Shown here piece after piece: positions 1-6,476 of a DNA stretch of 37,776 bases. Every line of letters begins with the position of its first letter. The stretch's first letter is position 1. The DNA lies in the IMG/VR virus record IMGVR_UViG_3300033149_003820, positions 1-37,776 of that record, one strand, 5' to 3'. Under the pieces are notes generated by a model, which saw only the letters and a list, made by a program, of their open reading frames with translations, was not told the origin of the DNA and made no database searches. Both the position numbers and the translations under genes were made by a program. Origin of the DNA: a virus.

Positions 1-1
1 C

Positions 2-34
2 GAAGAGGTTGACGAAGAGGAAGAAGAGGAGTAA
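2..34 (+). CDS. 3' end of an acidic-tailed protein (partial)
   Basis: An open frame enters from the left edge and ends at a TAA with the residues EEVDEEEEEE. A run of Glu/Asp at a C-terminus is common in phage structural and DNA-mimic proteins, but only ten residues are visible and no function can be given. The last gene of the window is also charged and coiled-coil-like. If the molecule is circular the two could be one gene, but they are not in frame when the ends are joined directly. Confidence 0.35.
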   Translation, partial: EEVDEEEEEE

Positions 35-122
35 AATAAAAAAATTACTGCCCTGTGCGTATTATAATTTCTGGGAAGTTGAATTATTTCAGCTCGTAAA
101 AATTACGAGGAACGCTAAAATT

Positions 123-158
123 TTTTACCAATCTTTTACCAATCTTTTACAAATCTTT
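123..158 (+). repeat. 11-nt tandem repeat, three copies
   Basis: The unit TTTTACCAATC occurs at 123-133 and 134-144, and with one mismatch at 145-155. It lies in noncoding DNA upstream of the first promoter. It could be an iteron-like protein-binding array or a slippage product. It belongs to a class of 10-14 nt micro-repeats seen elsewhere in this window. Confidence 0.7.
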
Positions 159-199
159 AGGAAATTATTTTATCGGCAGGGCGGTTTTTTAAAAGATAG

Positions 200-340
200 G
201 TTCTTGGGCTGGGGATTGCCGATAACAATCCTTACTCGGGATAATCGGGCTGTGAAACCCCTAAAGGGCGGAGCAGGCAGGAGCCAAGAGAAATACAAAT
301 GCAGAGTTGCAACTCCTTAGAGGTATGCAGAATCCTCTAT
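200..340 (+). ncRNA. candidate structured RNA or control region
   Basis: The roughly 480-nt gap before the first intact gene holds several complementary segments. Positions 202-210 pair with 282-289 (one bulge) and would close a multibranch fold. Inside it, GGATTG (213-218) pairs with CAATCC (226-231), and CCC (258-260) with GGG (266-268). Downstream lie a perfect 12-nt palindrome (304-315) and a TAGAGG/CCTCTA hairpin (318-323 with 334-339). No known RNA family is recognised and no promoter is obvious upstream. It may equally be a DNA-level control region. Confidence 0.25.
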
Positions 341-355
341 CCCCAACTTAAGAAC

Positions 356-391
356 TTATCCACTTGACAATGTTTTTGAAAGGCGTATAAT
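356..391 (+). promoter_or_regulatory. sigma-70 promoter with DnaA-box-like element at the -35
   Basis: TTGACA at 364-369 and a perfect TATAAT at 386-391, spacer 16 nt. TTATCCAC (356-363) directly abuts the -35 and matches eight of nine bases of the DnaA box consensus TTATCCACA. Transcription would start near 398 and produce a leader of about 115 nt holding the two interleaved inverted repeats before the winged-helix gene. A second promoter (8608-8636) has the same TTATCCAC/TTGACA arrangement. Confidence 0.8.
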
Positions 392-414
392 GAAAAAATA
401 AAGCAAAGAGTTTA

Positions 415-513
415 TGGTCAAAATCATTAGAAACAATTCAATAAATTTATTAGCAACAATCCGTAGTCGTTTTAATAGGTTTCTAATGAACCTTGACCAG
501 ACGACTACGGATT
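415..513 (+). promoter_or_regulatory. two interleaved inverted repeats in the leader (RNA switch or attenuator candidate)
   Basis: Inverted repeat A pairs 415-421 with 493-499 and 424-434 with 479-489 (18 bp around one small internal loop). Inverted repeat B pairs 458-470 with 501-513 (13 bp, perfect) and runs into a T tract (512-516). The 5' half of B lies in the loop of A and its 3' half lies just outside A. The two stems are either a pseudoknot or, more likely given the one-nucleotide spacing at 500, mutually exclusive hairpins. B looks like an intrinsic terminator placed at the start of the winged-helix gene. Confidence 0.6.
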
Positions 514-514
514 T

Positions 515-1123
515 TTGCTTGTAAAATTATGGAAGAAAAAGGAAGAAAAACAACAACTAACATATACTTTAATACTTCATCAAATAAGAAAAAAACTTAA
601 ACTTACTTTAATGGAGTATTGTATAGCAGATAGCATTTATCATCTATCCAATAATCCAAAAAGTGAAATAAAGGGTTGGTGTTTTGCTACAAAAGAGACA
701 ATTGCCAATATATTAGGCACTACTTCAAGAAATATATTTAATGTTATTCCTAAACTTATAAAAAAAGGGTTTGTTGAAAAAAGCAAAGATACAAGGGGTT
801 ATCTACGAACTACCCAAAAATGGTATGAAAATGTTGTAATTATACGAATGAAAGCTGAATATGAAGAAGTTTCACAACCTATGAAGAAACTTCATAATGA
901 TTATGAAAGAACTTCACAACCCATTATGAAGAAACTTCATACACATAATAATAATAATAATTATAATTATAAGAAGAAGAGAATTTCTTCTTCTAAAAAA
1001 TTAAAACCTTATTTTAGAGGGGAAGAAATGAGATTCTCAAAAGGTCGCTGGTTTGTTATACCCGCCGATGGCGGAACTTGGATAAACTATGTGGGGCGGG
1101 AAAAAGATATTGAGTGGAAATAA
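515..1123 (+). CDS. winged-helix replication-initiator-like protein
   Basis: A 202-residue protein whose N-terminal half (about residues 15-95) reads as a winged helix-turn-helix of the type found in phage replisome organisers: a Lys/Leu-rich opening helix, then ATKETIANILGTTSRN as the recognition region. A low-complexity linker (Asn run near residue 143) leads to a small C-terminal domain with a W-x-V/I-x3-G-x-W pattern ending in IEWK. No ATG is in frame before residue 33. The conserved-looking N-terminus supports the TTG at 515, which sits in the T tract of a terminator-like stem. It is the first gene of the early operon. The role in replication initiation is inferred from fold type and position; a transcription regulator is the alternative. 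Confidence 0.6.
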   Translation: MLVKLWKKKEEKQQLTYTLILHQIRKKLKLTLMEYCIADSIYHLSNNPKSEIKGWCFATKETIANILGTTSRNIFNVIPKLIKKGFVEKSKDTRGYLRTTQKWYENVVIIRMKAEYEEVSQPMKKLHNDYERTSQPIMKKLHTHNNNNNYNYKKKRISSSKKLKPYFRGEEMRFSKGRWFVIPADGGTWINYVGREKDIEWK

Positions 1124-1158
1124 AGGTCGAGGTAAACAATAATAAATAGATTAAAATT

Positions 1159-1476
1159 ATGAAAAAAATAATGATTAAAATAAAATTAACAAAAGAACAA
1201 AAGAAGCACTTAGAAACGATTAGGTGGTTGGTAGATTTTAATGAGAATATAGCAGAAGGAAGAAGTTTTCTTTTAGCGATTGCCTTTATTGAAATGGCAA
1301 TAAAATATAAAAATAGATGGATACAAGTTTTTGACCATTTTCCAGCCAAACAAGCAACTGACCGATTATTATTTACTATTAAAAATATAATTTCACAAGA
1401 CAAAAAGCTATTAGAGAGAACAGAATTTCGGCAAAGAGAATTTAAAATCGGCGAAAATGAAAAAAAAGGTCATTAA
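1159..1476 (+). CDS. hypothetical protein, helical
   Basis: A 105-residue protein, basic at both ends, with a predicted helical core around GRSFLLAIAFIEMAIKYK (about residues 34-52). The core is followed by WIQVFDHFP and another helix. It begins with an ATG after aaaatt and overlaps the next gene by 20 nt. I recognise no family; the length and composition resemble small early phage proteins. No catalytic motif is visible. Confidence 0.6.
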   Translation: MKKIMIKIKLTKEQKKHLETIRWLVDFNENIAEGRSFLLAIAFIEMAIKYKNRWIQVFDHFPAKQATDRLLFTIKNIISQDKKLLERTEFRQREFKIGENEKKGH

Positions 1477-1639
1477 AACATACCGCTTCCCCTCTAAAAG
1501 CGTCAAAGGAGATTACAACACAACAAAGGTATGGGATAATGGCGAAATTACTTGCGATTGCTTTGCTGGGCTTTATCAGGCGGAATGCTGGCACATAAAA
1601 AAAGTGAGAGAATATGAACAAAAAAAAGGAAAAAAGTAA
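1457..1639 (+). CDS. small SWIM-type zinc-finger protein
   Basis: A 60-residue protein with C33-x-C35-x8-C44-x-H46, which matches the CxCx(n)CxH pattern of SWIM zinc fingers. These domains usually mediate DNA or protein binding and often occur in recombination-linked factors. A short beta-rich segment precedes the finger and a Lys-rich tail follows it. It overlaps both neighbouring genes, including the HNH gene downstream, so the three are probably translated together. Partner and function are unknown. Confidence 0.6.
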   Translation: MKKKVIKTYRFPSKSVKGDYNTTKVWDNGEITCDCFAGLYQAECWHIKKVREYEQKKGKK

Positions 1640-2021
1640 AATAGCAAATCTCAGGAGGCAGGCGGATTATTTGTGGTTTATGGCTTGTGTTAAAAAGCAC
1701 GGAAACAACTGCGAAATCTGCGGGGGCATAGGTCAGCAAGTTCATCACTTTTTCCCCAAAAACTCATTCGGCTATATCAGGTATGATTTGGACAACGGGG
1801 TCGTGCTTTGTAAAGGTTGCCACTTCAAATTACATTTCACCCACAATCCTCTTCTCGCCGAAAAGATAATAAAAAATCGGGGAAGAAAGTGGTATAACAA
1901 ACTCAAAAAGAAAGCAGAGGAGAAGCATTACTCTTACAGGAAGGTTTCGTGGTATAAGGAACACATTGAAAAATTACAGAAAATAATAGGTGTTAATACA
2001 GGTATGGATAAAAGGGCTTGA
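1614..2021 (+). CDS. HNH endonuclease-like protein
   Basis: A 135-residue protein with a zinc-bound HNH core: C33-x2-C36, the catalytic-type His pair H44-H45, N61 in LDNGVVLC, then C66-x2-C69-H70 and H74. The family cleaves DNA using one metal ion. In phages such proteins act in recombination (NinG/Rap-like), packaging or homing. Its position in the early operon beside a SWIM protein favours recombination or repair over packaging. The C-terminal 55 residues are Lys-rich. Its TGA stop lies inside the -35 element of the following promoter. Confidence 0.7.
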   Translation: MNKKKEKSKIANLRRQADYLWFMACVKKHGNNCEICGGIGQQVHHFFPKNSFGYIRYDLDNGVVLCKGCHFKLHFTHNPLLAEKIIKNRGRKWYNKLKKKAEEKHYSYRKVSWYKEHIEKLQKIIGVNTGMDKRA

Positions 2022-2046
2022 CAAGGGGGGTTGGAAATGATACAAT
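2018..2046 (+). promoter_or_regulatory. sigma-70 promoter giving a possibly leaderless transcript
   Basis: TTGACA (2018-2023), a 17-nt spacer and TACAAT (2041-2046). The next ATG is at 2053, six nucleotides past the -10, where transcription would be expected to start. The mRNA for the HTH gene would then be leaderless or nearly so. The -35 overlaps the stop codon of the HNH gene. Confidence 0.8.
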
Positions 2047-2052
2047 GGGAAT

Positions 2053-2265
2053 ATGGCAAAATACAAAACAACCATAGAACAAATACTTAACTTAAAGGCA
2101 CAGGGGAAAACAAACCAAGCAATATCCAAAATACTTCATCTGGGAATAACAAGACAGGGAATAGATTATCTCATTAAAAAGAACAGGAACAAGCCAGAGC
2201 TGAAAGAGTTGTATAAAAAAATGGACGAAACAATGGATTTTCTAAAAGGTCGGCAAAATAAGTAA
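2053..2265 (+). CDS. small helix-turn-helix protein
   Basis: A 70-residue protein with an HTH around residues 8-40 (TIEQILNLKAQGKTNQAISK, then a second helix ending GIDYLIKK), similar in spacing to resolvase or Trp-repressor-like HTH motifs. The short charged C-terminal helix could allow dimerisation. It is transcribed from its own strong promoter, so it is a good candidate for an early regulator. Target sites are unknown. Confidence 0.6.
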   Translation: MAKYKTTIEQILNLKAQGKTNQAISKILHLGITRQGIDYLIKKNRNKPELKELYKKMDETMDFLKGRQNK

Positions 2266-2286
2266 AAAACACAAGAAAATAAAAAT

Positions 2287-2637
2287 ATGATAACAAGTAT
2301 TTTAATCGCAGTAGGAATAATAGCTATTGTTGTTGCTTATGTAGTTGGACGAGTTCAAGGAATACCAGATTTGCCTTTCCCTCCATTTTATCCAGATTAT
2401 TATCTATTTGATTATTGGAGGCGTTCTCAAGATTGTTCACTTGATTATATCAGTAGAACTACTGCTAAAATAAACGAAGAACACGCTTATCAAAAGGGAG
2501 TTCTTGATGGTAAAATTCAAACAGAGAGATATTACCAGTATAATCCAAAAACAATATCACAAGGAGAATTGATAGAAAAATTAAAAGGTGCTATTAAACC
2601 ATTAGAAGAACTTAAAAAGGAATATAACATAAAATAA
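2287..2637 (+). CDS. membrane-anchored hypothetical protein
   Basis: A 116-residue protein with one N-terminal transmembrane segment (about residues 3-22, ending VVGRVQG). A Pro/Tyr-rich segment (DLPFPPFYPDYYLFDYW) follows, then a soluble helical tail. The segment is followed by Arg, so either orientation is possible. The coding sequence is AT-richer than its neighbours. No family is recognised. Confidence 0.55.
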   Translation: MITSILIAVGIIAIVVAYVVGRVQGIPDLPFPPFYPDYYLFDYWRRSQDCSLDYISRTTAKINEEHAYQKGVLDGKIQTERYYQYNPKTISQGELIEKLKGAIKPLEELKKEYNIK

Positions 2638-2641
2638 AATT

Positions 2642-2920
2642 ATGTTAAACATTTCAAAAGATATCTTAAAGATACAGATAAAGAGCGATTTGAAGGATTT
2701 GCACCAAAACCAGTTGGCTGGGTTATATCTCGGAAATCCCGAACTTTACAAAAGGGATAGCGAAAGAATTGCGGGAAAAATAAAAAGGTTGAAAGAAATG
2801 GAAAGCACAGATAAACTGCTTGACAAGTTAATGCCCTCTAAAAGAAAACAAGCAATTTGCCTTAAATGCGGAGAACCAATTTTGGGAGATGAGGACAGCA
2901 TTTGTGGGCGGTGTGCTTAA
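2642..2920 (+). CDS. small protein with C-terminal zinc ribbon
   Basis: A 92-residue protein. The first ~70 residues are charged and helical. The last 20 hold C73-x2-C76 and C88-x2-C91, a rubredoxin-like zinc ribbon. It may be a DNA- or RNA-polymerase-associated adaptor, but nothing in the sequence identifies the partner. It is one of about nine small metal-binding proteins in the window. Confidence 0.6.
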   Translation: MLNISKDILKIQIKSDLKDLHQNQLAGLYLGNPELYKRDSERIAGKIKRLKEMESTDKLLDKLMPSKRKQAICLKCGEPILGDEDSICGRCA

Positions 2921-2924
2921 AAAT

Positions 2925-3278
2925 ATGAAAACACCACAAGAGCGAAAAGAAATAAAACAAATGCACAGAGCCAAACTAAAATCGTATTCCAGCAGGGATA
3001 TTGGTATGGCTGTGGGTGCGGCGGTCAATAAAGCGGTTGATGTAGCAATAGCGGTTTACAACAAAGAGGAGGATATTTTAACAGACGGGCAGTTGGAAGA
3101 TATTATTAGAAGTTGGACAAACAAGATTTATGCTATCAGCCAGAGGAAGAAAATAGAAATTGAAGAACAGCCCACCCAGAAGGATATGGAAGATAAGATG
3201 GCGGAGGATGCGAGGCAGGAGAAATCGGAAGAAGATTTCAACCAAAGGTCAGACGAAATATATCAAGAAAACTTATGA
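2925..3278 (+). CDS. hypothetical early protein
   Basis: A 117-residue protein. The ATG at 2925 follows aaaaat like most starts here; an ATG at 2889 would extend it into the previous gene with a sequence unlike a conserved N-terminus. The middle (DIGMAVGAAVNKAVDVAIAVYNKEEDIL) is an Ala-rich helical hairpin and the C-terminus is strongly acidic. It overlaps the next gene by 4 nt. Small phage proteins of this composition sit beside ssDNA-binding or recombination functions, but no motif supports that here. Confidence 0.5.
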   Translation: MKTPQERKEIKQMHRAKLKSYSSRDIGMAVGAAVNKAVDVAIAVYNKEEDILTDGQLEDIIRSWTNKIYAISQRKKIEIEEQPTQKDMEDKMAEDARQEKSEEDFNQRSDEIYQENL

Positions 3279-3565
3279 GTAAAGCACCTACCATTTGCCC
3301 CAAATGCGGAAGCCCAATAAAATACGTAAAAGCGGGGGTAAGCAAAAAAACAGGGAAGCCGTATGCTGAATTTTGGGCTTGTTCCAAGTATGAGTGCGAT
3401 TACACTTGGCGACCGGAAAAGAGAGGAACGAAACAGACGCCACTCAAAGAATATGACCAGGGCGAGCAGATATTAAAGGGATTAAGAGAGGTTTACGCCA
3501 AAATAGACAGCTTGGAAGGGGAGTTTAAGGATTTCGTAAGAATTTTTGCCGAGAAACAGGAATGA
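3275..3565 (+). CDS. topoisomerase-type zinc-ribbon protein
   Basis: A 96-residue protein with C8-x2-C11 and C36-x4-C41 flanking GKPYAEFWACS. This is the pattern of the C-terminal zinc fingers of type IA topoisomerases (zf-C4_Topoisom), found alone in many phage proteins. The C-terminal half is a charged helix. Probably a nucleic-acid-binding accessory protein. ATGA overlaps join it to the genes on both sides. Confidence 0.6.
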   Translation: MSKAPTICPKCGSPIKYVKAGVSKKTGKPYAEFWACSKYECDYTWRPEKRGTKQTPLKEYDQGEQILKGLREVYAKIDSLEGEFKDFVRIFAEKQE

Positions 3566-3783
3566 AATACAGAATAATAAAAAATATAATTCTTCTTTAT
3601 CCAATTCCCTCAAAAAATATCCGAGAGGGATTAGAAGTAGTTTTTAAGCCATCTAATTACTGGAAACGAAAAAATAAACGTTTAGAACCAATAATGAGAA
3701 CTGATATAATCAAAGACCAACAGGAATATGAGTTGCCAAAGTATTTTAGAGTAAAAAGTATATTAGAAGTGAATATCAAATGA
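3562..3783 (+). CDS. hypothetical protein
   Basis: A 73-residue basic protein. It looks mainly beta-stranded (YRIIKNIILLYPIP, then LEVVFKPSNYW). It is joined to both neighbours by 4-nt overlaps, so it is translated within the operon. No family is recognised. Its AT-rich codon use differs from the following two genes. Confidence 0.5.
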   Translation: MKYRIIKNIILLYPIPSKNIREGLEVVFKPSNYWKRKNKRLEPIMRTDIIKDQQEYELPKYFRVKSILEVNIK

Positions 3784-4100
3784 CCACGAAGTTCAAAATC
3801 TGGGGGCTGGAAGTTGAAGAATTGTTTGACGGGGATTTTCTAATTTGGCGAACCGAAATACGAAATCCCTTTCGGGAAGGAAATGGCTGGCGAATAGGGC
3901 TGAACGAGAAGTTTTTCAGGGAAGCGTGGCGGGCAGGAGTGAATAAGATACTGCTTATTATCGGGCAAAGGGAAAAGATGATGGAAATTCCGACAGCGAA
4001 GCAGTTAAAAAAGAAAGTGAAACGGGGAGAATACGAGGACAGACCGAGCTTGTTTCAGGGAAAGCCGCCGATAAGGATTTATCATTTCAAAATCTTATGA
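3780..4100 (+). CDS. hypothetical protein
   Basis: A 106-residue Trp- and Arg-rich protein (FKIWGLEVEELFDGDFLIWR at the N-terminus, a basic C-terminus). It starts at an ATGA overlap and ends inside the start of the 3D-domain gene. The composition suggests a small globular nucleic-acid-associated protein, but no motif is recognised. Confidence 0.5.
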   Translation: MTTKFKIWGLEVEELFDGDFLIWRTEIRNPFREGNGWRIGLNEKFFREAWRAGVNKILLIIGQREKMMEIPTAKQLKKKVKRGEYEDRPSLFQGKPPIRIYHFKIL

Positions 4101-4531
4101 GCCAAAAACTTCTCCAAATCCTAATAGGCACAATCGCAGTTCTTTTATGGCTCTGGCTCGGCTGGAATGTCGGAAACGGGGAACCCGAAATCCGACACCA
4201 GCAGTCGGACTTGTTCATCGGGGGTTTCGCCAATCCGATTATGAGGGAGTTTGAAGTGCTGGCGGTGGTTACCCAGTATAATCCGGTGGAAGCCCAATGT
4301 GACAGCACGCCGGATATTACGGCTTCGGGCAAAAAGGTGAAAGAAGGATTTATTGCCTGCCCGATTTGGCTGGATTTCGGGGATTTGGTGGAGATAGAAG
4401 GCGATGTTTATCAGTGCGAGGACAGGATGGCAAAAAAATACAGGAAGCAATGGCGGTTCGACATACTATCATTTGATTTAAGGGAGGCGGTTGAGTTCGG
4501 AGTTCAAGAGAAAAAGGTCAAGATTTATTAG
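4097..4531 (+). CDS. membrane-anchored 3D-domain protein
   Basis: A 144-residue protein with an N-terminal membrane segment (about residues 5-22) and then a 3D domain, the double-psi beta-barrel named for three conserved Asp residues. Typical features are seen: VTQYNPVEAQCDSTPDITAS (59-78), GFIACP, the CED at 107-109 and FDI at 121-123, ending with a VKIY strand. Such domains occur in MltA-type lytic transglycosylases and Rpf/YabE-like wall proteins. It is probably secreted or membrane-tethered and acts on peptidoglycan, perhaps in lysis or superinfection control. Its place in the early operon is unusual for a lysin. Confidence 0.7.
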   Translation: MSQKLLQILIGTIAVLLWLWLGWNVGNGEPEIRHQQSDLFIGGFANPIMREFEVLAVVTQYNPVEAQCDSTPDITASGKKVKEGFIACPIWLDFGDLVEIEGDVYQCEDRMAKKYRKQWRFDILSFDLREAVEFGVQEKKVKIY

Positions 4532-4675
4532 AAAAAATAATTATAGCTAACTGGGGCGGACAGCCAGTATTTTCTAAAACCTTTCTAAAACCTTTCTCCA
4601 TTGTTCGTTTTAGACACGACCATTGTCCAGTAAAAGAAGATAAAATCTGTTCTTCTTGCCCCTTAGCAGATAAAT
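4532..4675 (+). other. gap with an open frame lacking a start, and an 11-nt duplication
   Basis: A frame open from 4495 to a TGA at about 4727 runs through this gap. It contains a Cys/His-rich stretch (HDHCPVKEDKICSSCP) but has no ATG, GTG or TTG. It lies in the -1 frame of the preceding 3D-domain gene. It may be a gene remnant or a frameshift extension at the A-rich GAGAAAAAGG near 4507. The unit TTTCTAAAACC is duplicated at 4571-4581 and 4582-4592. Confidence 0.3.
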
Positions 4676-5449
4676 ATGAAAAAAATATATTACAAAGCTC
4701 TAACTCCCGAAATGACCAGCTTTTATGACCACAAAACCAAGTGGAAAATCGGGAAAATTGTCAAGGCGAAAAATCCCGATGTTTCAAGGAAAGATTGCTC
4801 GGAAGGCATTCATCTCGGCACCACTATTTGGAATTGCTTTATTGGGGCGAAGTTTCCCTGCCGAATGTTTGAAGCAGAACCAGTCGGCAAAATCTTTTAC
4901 GAGGGAAATGAGAAAATCAGATGTGAAGAAGCGAAATTGACAAAAGAGATTCACAACAAGCAGATAGAGGAATTGAATAAATTGATTAGGAGAATCGGGA
5001 AGATAAAATGGTTTAAGCCGATGAAACCGGACAAGAAAAAGACAGGGAAAATCGTTAATTCGGCTCTAAAAGCTTTCGGAGTAAAAGCCAAATTGGAATA
5101 CAGAAGTTTAAGCACAAAAGATGATTGGGATGCGGTTCGGTCTGTGGCTCGGGATGCGGCTTGGGATGCGGCTCGGGATGCGGTTCGGTCTGCGGCTCGG
5201 TCTGCGGCTCGGTCTGCGGCTTGGAATGCGGCTTGGGATGCGGCTCGGGATGCGGCTTGGGATGCGGCTGGGTCTGCGGCTCGGGATGCGGAATTTGCAA
5301 TCGCTTCCGATTTATTAAAAGATAAATATCCGAAAAATCCATTCAGATACCTAACCAAACTCTGGGAAATGGGTTACTATGTTTGTGGGGTAAGCGATAA
5401 AAAATTCATCTTATACTATATTCCTAAAAAGCCCAACCAAAAAACCTAA
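4676..5449 (+). CDS. protein with Ala-rich tetrapeptide repeat domain
   Basis: A 257-residue protein with three parts. The N-terminal domain (1-80) resembles the small domain often found in phage repeat proteins ([12 protein letters not shown], then a Cys-x-GIHLG segment). A helical linker follows. Residues ~150-205 are tandem repeats of the type [16 protein letters not shown], which would form a regular amphipathic helix. The C-terminal ~50 residues ([22 protein letters not shown]) are globular. Function is unknown; the repeat length is likely to vary by slippage. Confidence 0.6.
   Translation: MKKIYYKALTPEMTSFYDHKTKWKIGKIVKAKNPDVSRKDCSEGIHLGTTIWNCFIGAKFPCRMFEAEPVGKIFYEGNEKIRCEEAKLTKEIHNKQIEELNKLIRRIGKIKWFKPMKPDKKKTGKIVNSALKAFGVKAKLEYRSLSTKDDWDAVRSVARDAAWDAARDAVRSAARSAARSAAWNAAWDAARDAAWDAAGSAARDAEFAIASDLLKDKYPKNPFRYLTKLWEMGYYVCGVSDKKFILYYIPKKPNQKT
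5127..5291 (+). repeat. GC-rich 12-nt coding tandem repeats
   Basis: About 13 degenerate units built on gatgcggctcgg/tctgcggctcgg alternate within the preceding gene, each 12-nt unit coding four residues. The tract is far more GC-rich than its surroundings. It is open in several other frames on both strands, which are artefacts of the repeat. Confidence 0.85.
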
Positions 5450-5457
5450 CTAAAACT

Positions 5458-5754
5458 ATGCCAAAAGAAAAGAAACTAATTAAAATAAAAGCACCCAAAG
5501 CAAGATTTGGAGATAAAGTTCTGGCCTTAAATTATAGGCGGAACGGAAAAGGGGAAAACTGGAAAATAAATGGTGGCGTTTGGGAAGAAGCCATTGTCAA
5601 TGGGATTGAATATAAAGTTTGGCGAGAGAGAAATATCAGTAAAGGAATTTGGTATTATGATTTGTTTTTAGTGCGGAGAAATAATCAAGGAAGGTTAATA
5701 AGATTAGAATTACAAGAAAATAATATAAGAAACTCAGCCAAAAAAACTAACTAA
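5458..5754 (+). CDS. hypothetical protein, first of three with matching starts
   Basis: A 98-residue basic protein starting MPKEKKLIKIK. The middle (GDKVLALNYRRNGKGENWKINGGVWEEAIV) suggests a small beta-barrel; Trp and Arg are frequent. The sequence around its ATG (ctaaaactATGCCAAAAGAA) is nearly repeated before the next two genes. No family is recognised. Confidence 0.55.
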   Translation: MPKEKKLIKIKAPKARFGDKVLALNYRRNGKGENWKINGGVWEEAIVNGIEYKVWRERNISKGIWYYDLFLVRRNNQGRLIRLELQENNIRNSAKKTN

Positions 5755-5758
5755 AAGT

Positions 5759-6061
5759 ATGCCAAAAAAAATAAAAAATATAATAAAAGCAGGACAAGAA
5801 GACGAAATTCATAAAAGATTTAGTGGAAAAGCTGTATTGGTTATTTACAAAGACCGACCTTATGGCTGGATACAATTAGGAAAGATGAGATATTATTTTC
5901 ATAAAAGTGGCTGGGCAAGTCCTTATGAGAAAGAAATTGAGACCATTAAAGGAGAAAAGTTAAAAGCAATGGTGATTCCTTATGATGGCTGGGAGTATGG
6001 ATGCGAGGATTTGGAAGTAAAATTCACTAACAATCCAAAAGAATTGGATATGCCAGAGTAA
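5759..6061 (+). CDS. hypothetical protein, second of three with matching starts
   Basis: A 100-residue protein starting MPKKIKNIIKAG. The core is rich in aromatics and strands (AVLVIYKDRPYGWIQLGKMR, later YDGWEYGCEDLEV). It is separated by 4 nt from the gene before and after. No motif or family is recognised. Confidence 0.55.
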   Translation: MPKKIKNIIKAGQEDEIHKRFSGKAVLVIYKDRPYGWIQLGKMRYYFHKSGWASPYEKEIETIKGEKLKAMVIPYDGWEYGCEDLEVKFTNNPKELDMPE

Positions 6062-6065
6062 AACT

Positions 6066-6476
6066 ATGCCAAAAGAAAAGAAAATAATTAAAGAGAAAAT
6101 AATAAAAGAGTTTATAGAGAAAGGAGCTGATTTAGAGCACGACCGCTGGGCAAAATGGCAGGCATATCTTTTTAGTAAGTCCGAGTGGACGAAAGATGGT
6201 TATTTAATTCCGAAAAAATTATGCGAAAGGTGGCAAAGGCAGATTGACACTCCTTATGAGAAATTATCCGAAGAAGAAAAAGAAAGCGATAGGAAAGAAG
6301 TTAGAAAATATATTCCGTTATTAGAAAAGGTTCTTGCCTGGCAAAAAGAAGAGATAAAGAGGGTGGTTGAGGAAAAAATAAATAAGAAAATAAAGTGGCT
6401 CAAGAAAAGAGATAATTTTGATATGTTTCATTTAGCAGATTTAGAAGACATCATTAAAGCCATAGAAAAATTATGA
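6066..6476 (+). CDS. hypothetical helical protein, third of three with matching starts
   Basis: A 136-residue highly charged protein starting MPKEKKIIKEK. Long Lys/Glu helices predominate. RWQRQIDTPYEKLSEEEKESD resembles a segment common in small phage proteins of unknown role. It overlaps the next gene by 4 nt (ATGA). Probably an intracellular early protein. Confidence 0.55.
   Translation: MPKEKKIIKEKIIKEFIEKGADLEHDRWAKWQAYLFSKSEWTKDGYLIPKKLCERWQRQIDTPYEKLSEEEKESDRKEVRKYIPLLEKVLAWQKEEIKRVVEEKINKKIKWLKKRDNFDMFHLADLEDIIKAIEKL

Noticed and set aside
9-320. 103-codon plus-strand frame at the left edge
   Set aside because: No ATG start (TTG only), random-looking composition, and it covers inverted and direct repeats; it looks noncoding.
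415-513. Inverted repeats as transposon ends
   Set aside because: The two repeat pairs interlock within 100 nt, no transposase lies between them, and the position after a promoter fits an RNA leader better.
4951-5358. Long frames on both strands through the GC-rich repeat
   Set aside because: The 12-nt period is a multiple of three, so all frames stay open; only the plus-strand 4676-5449 frame has non-repeat domains.
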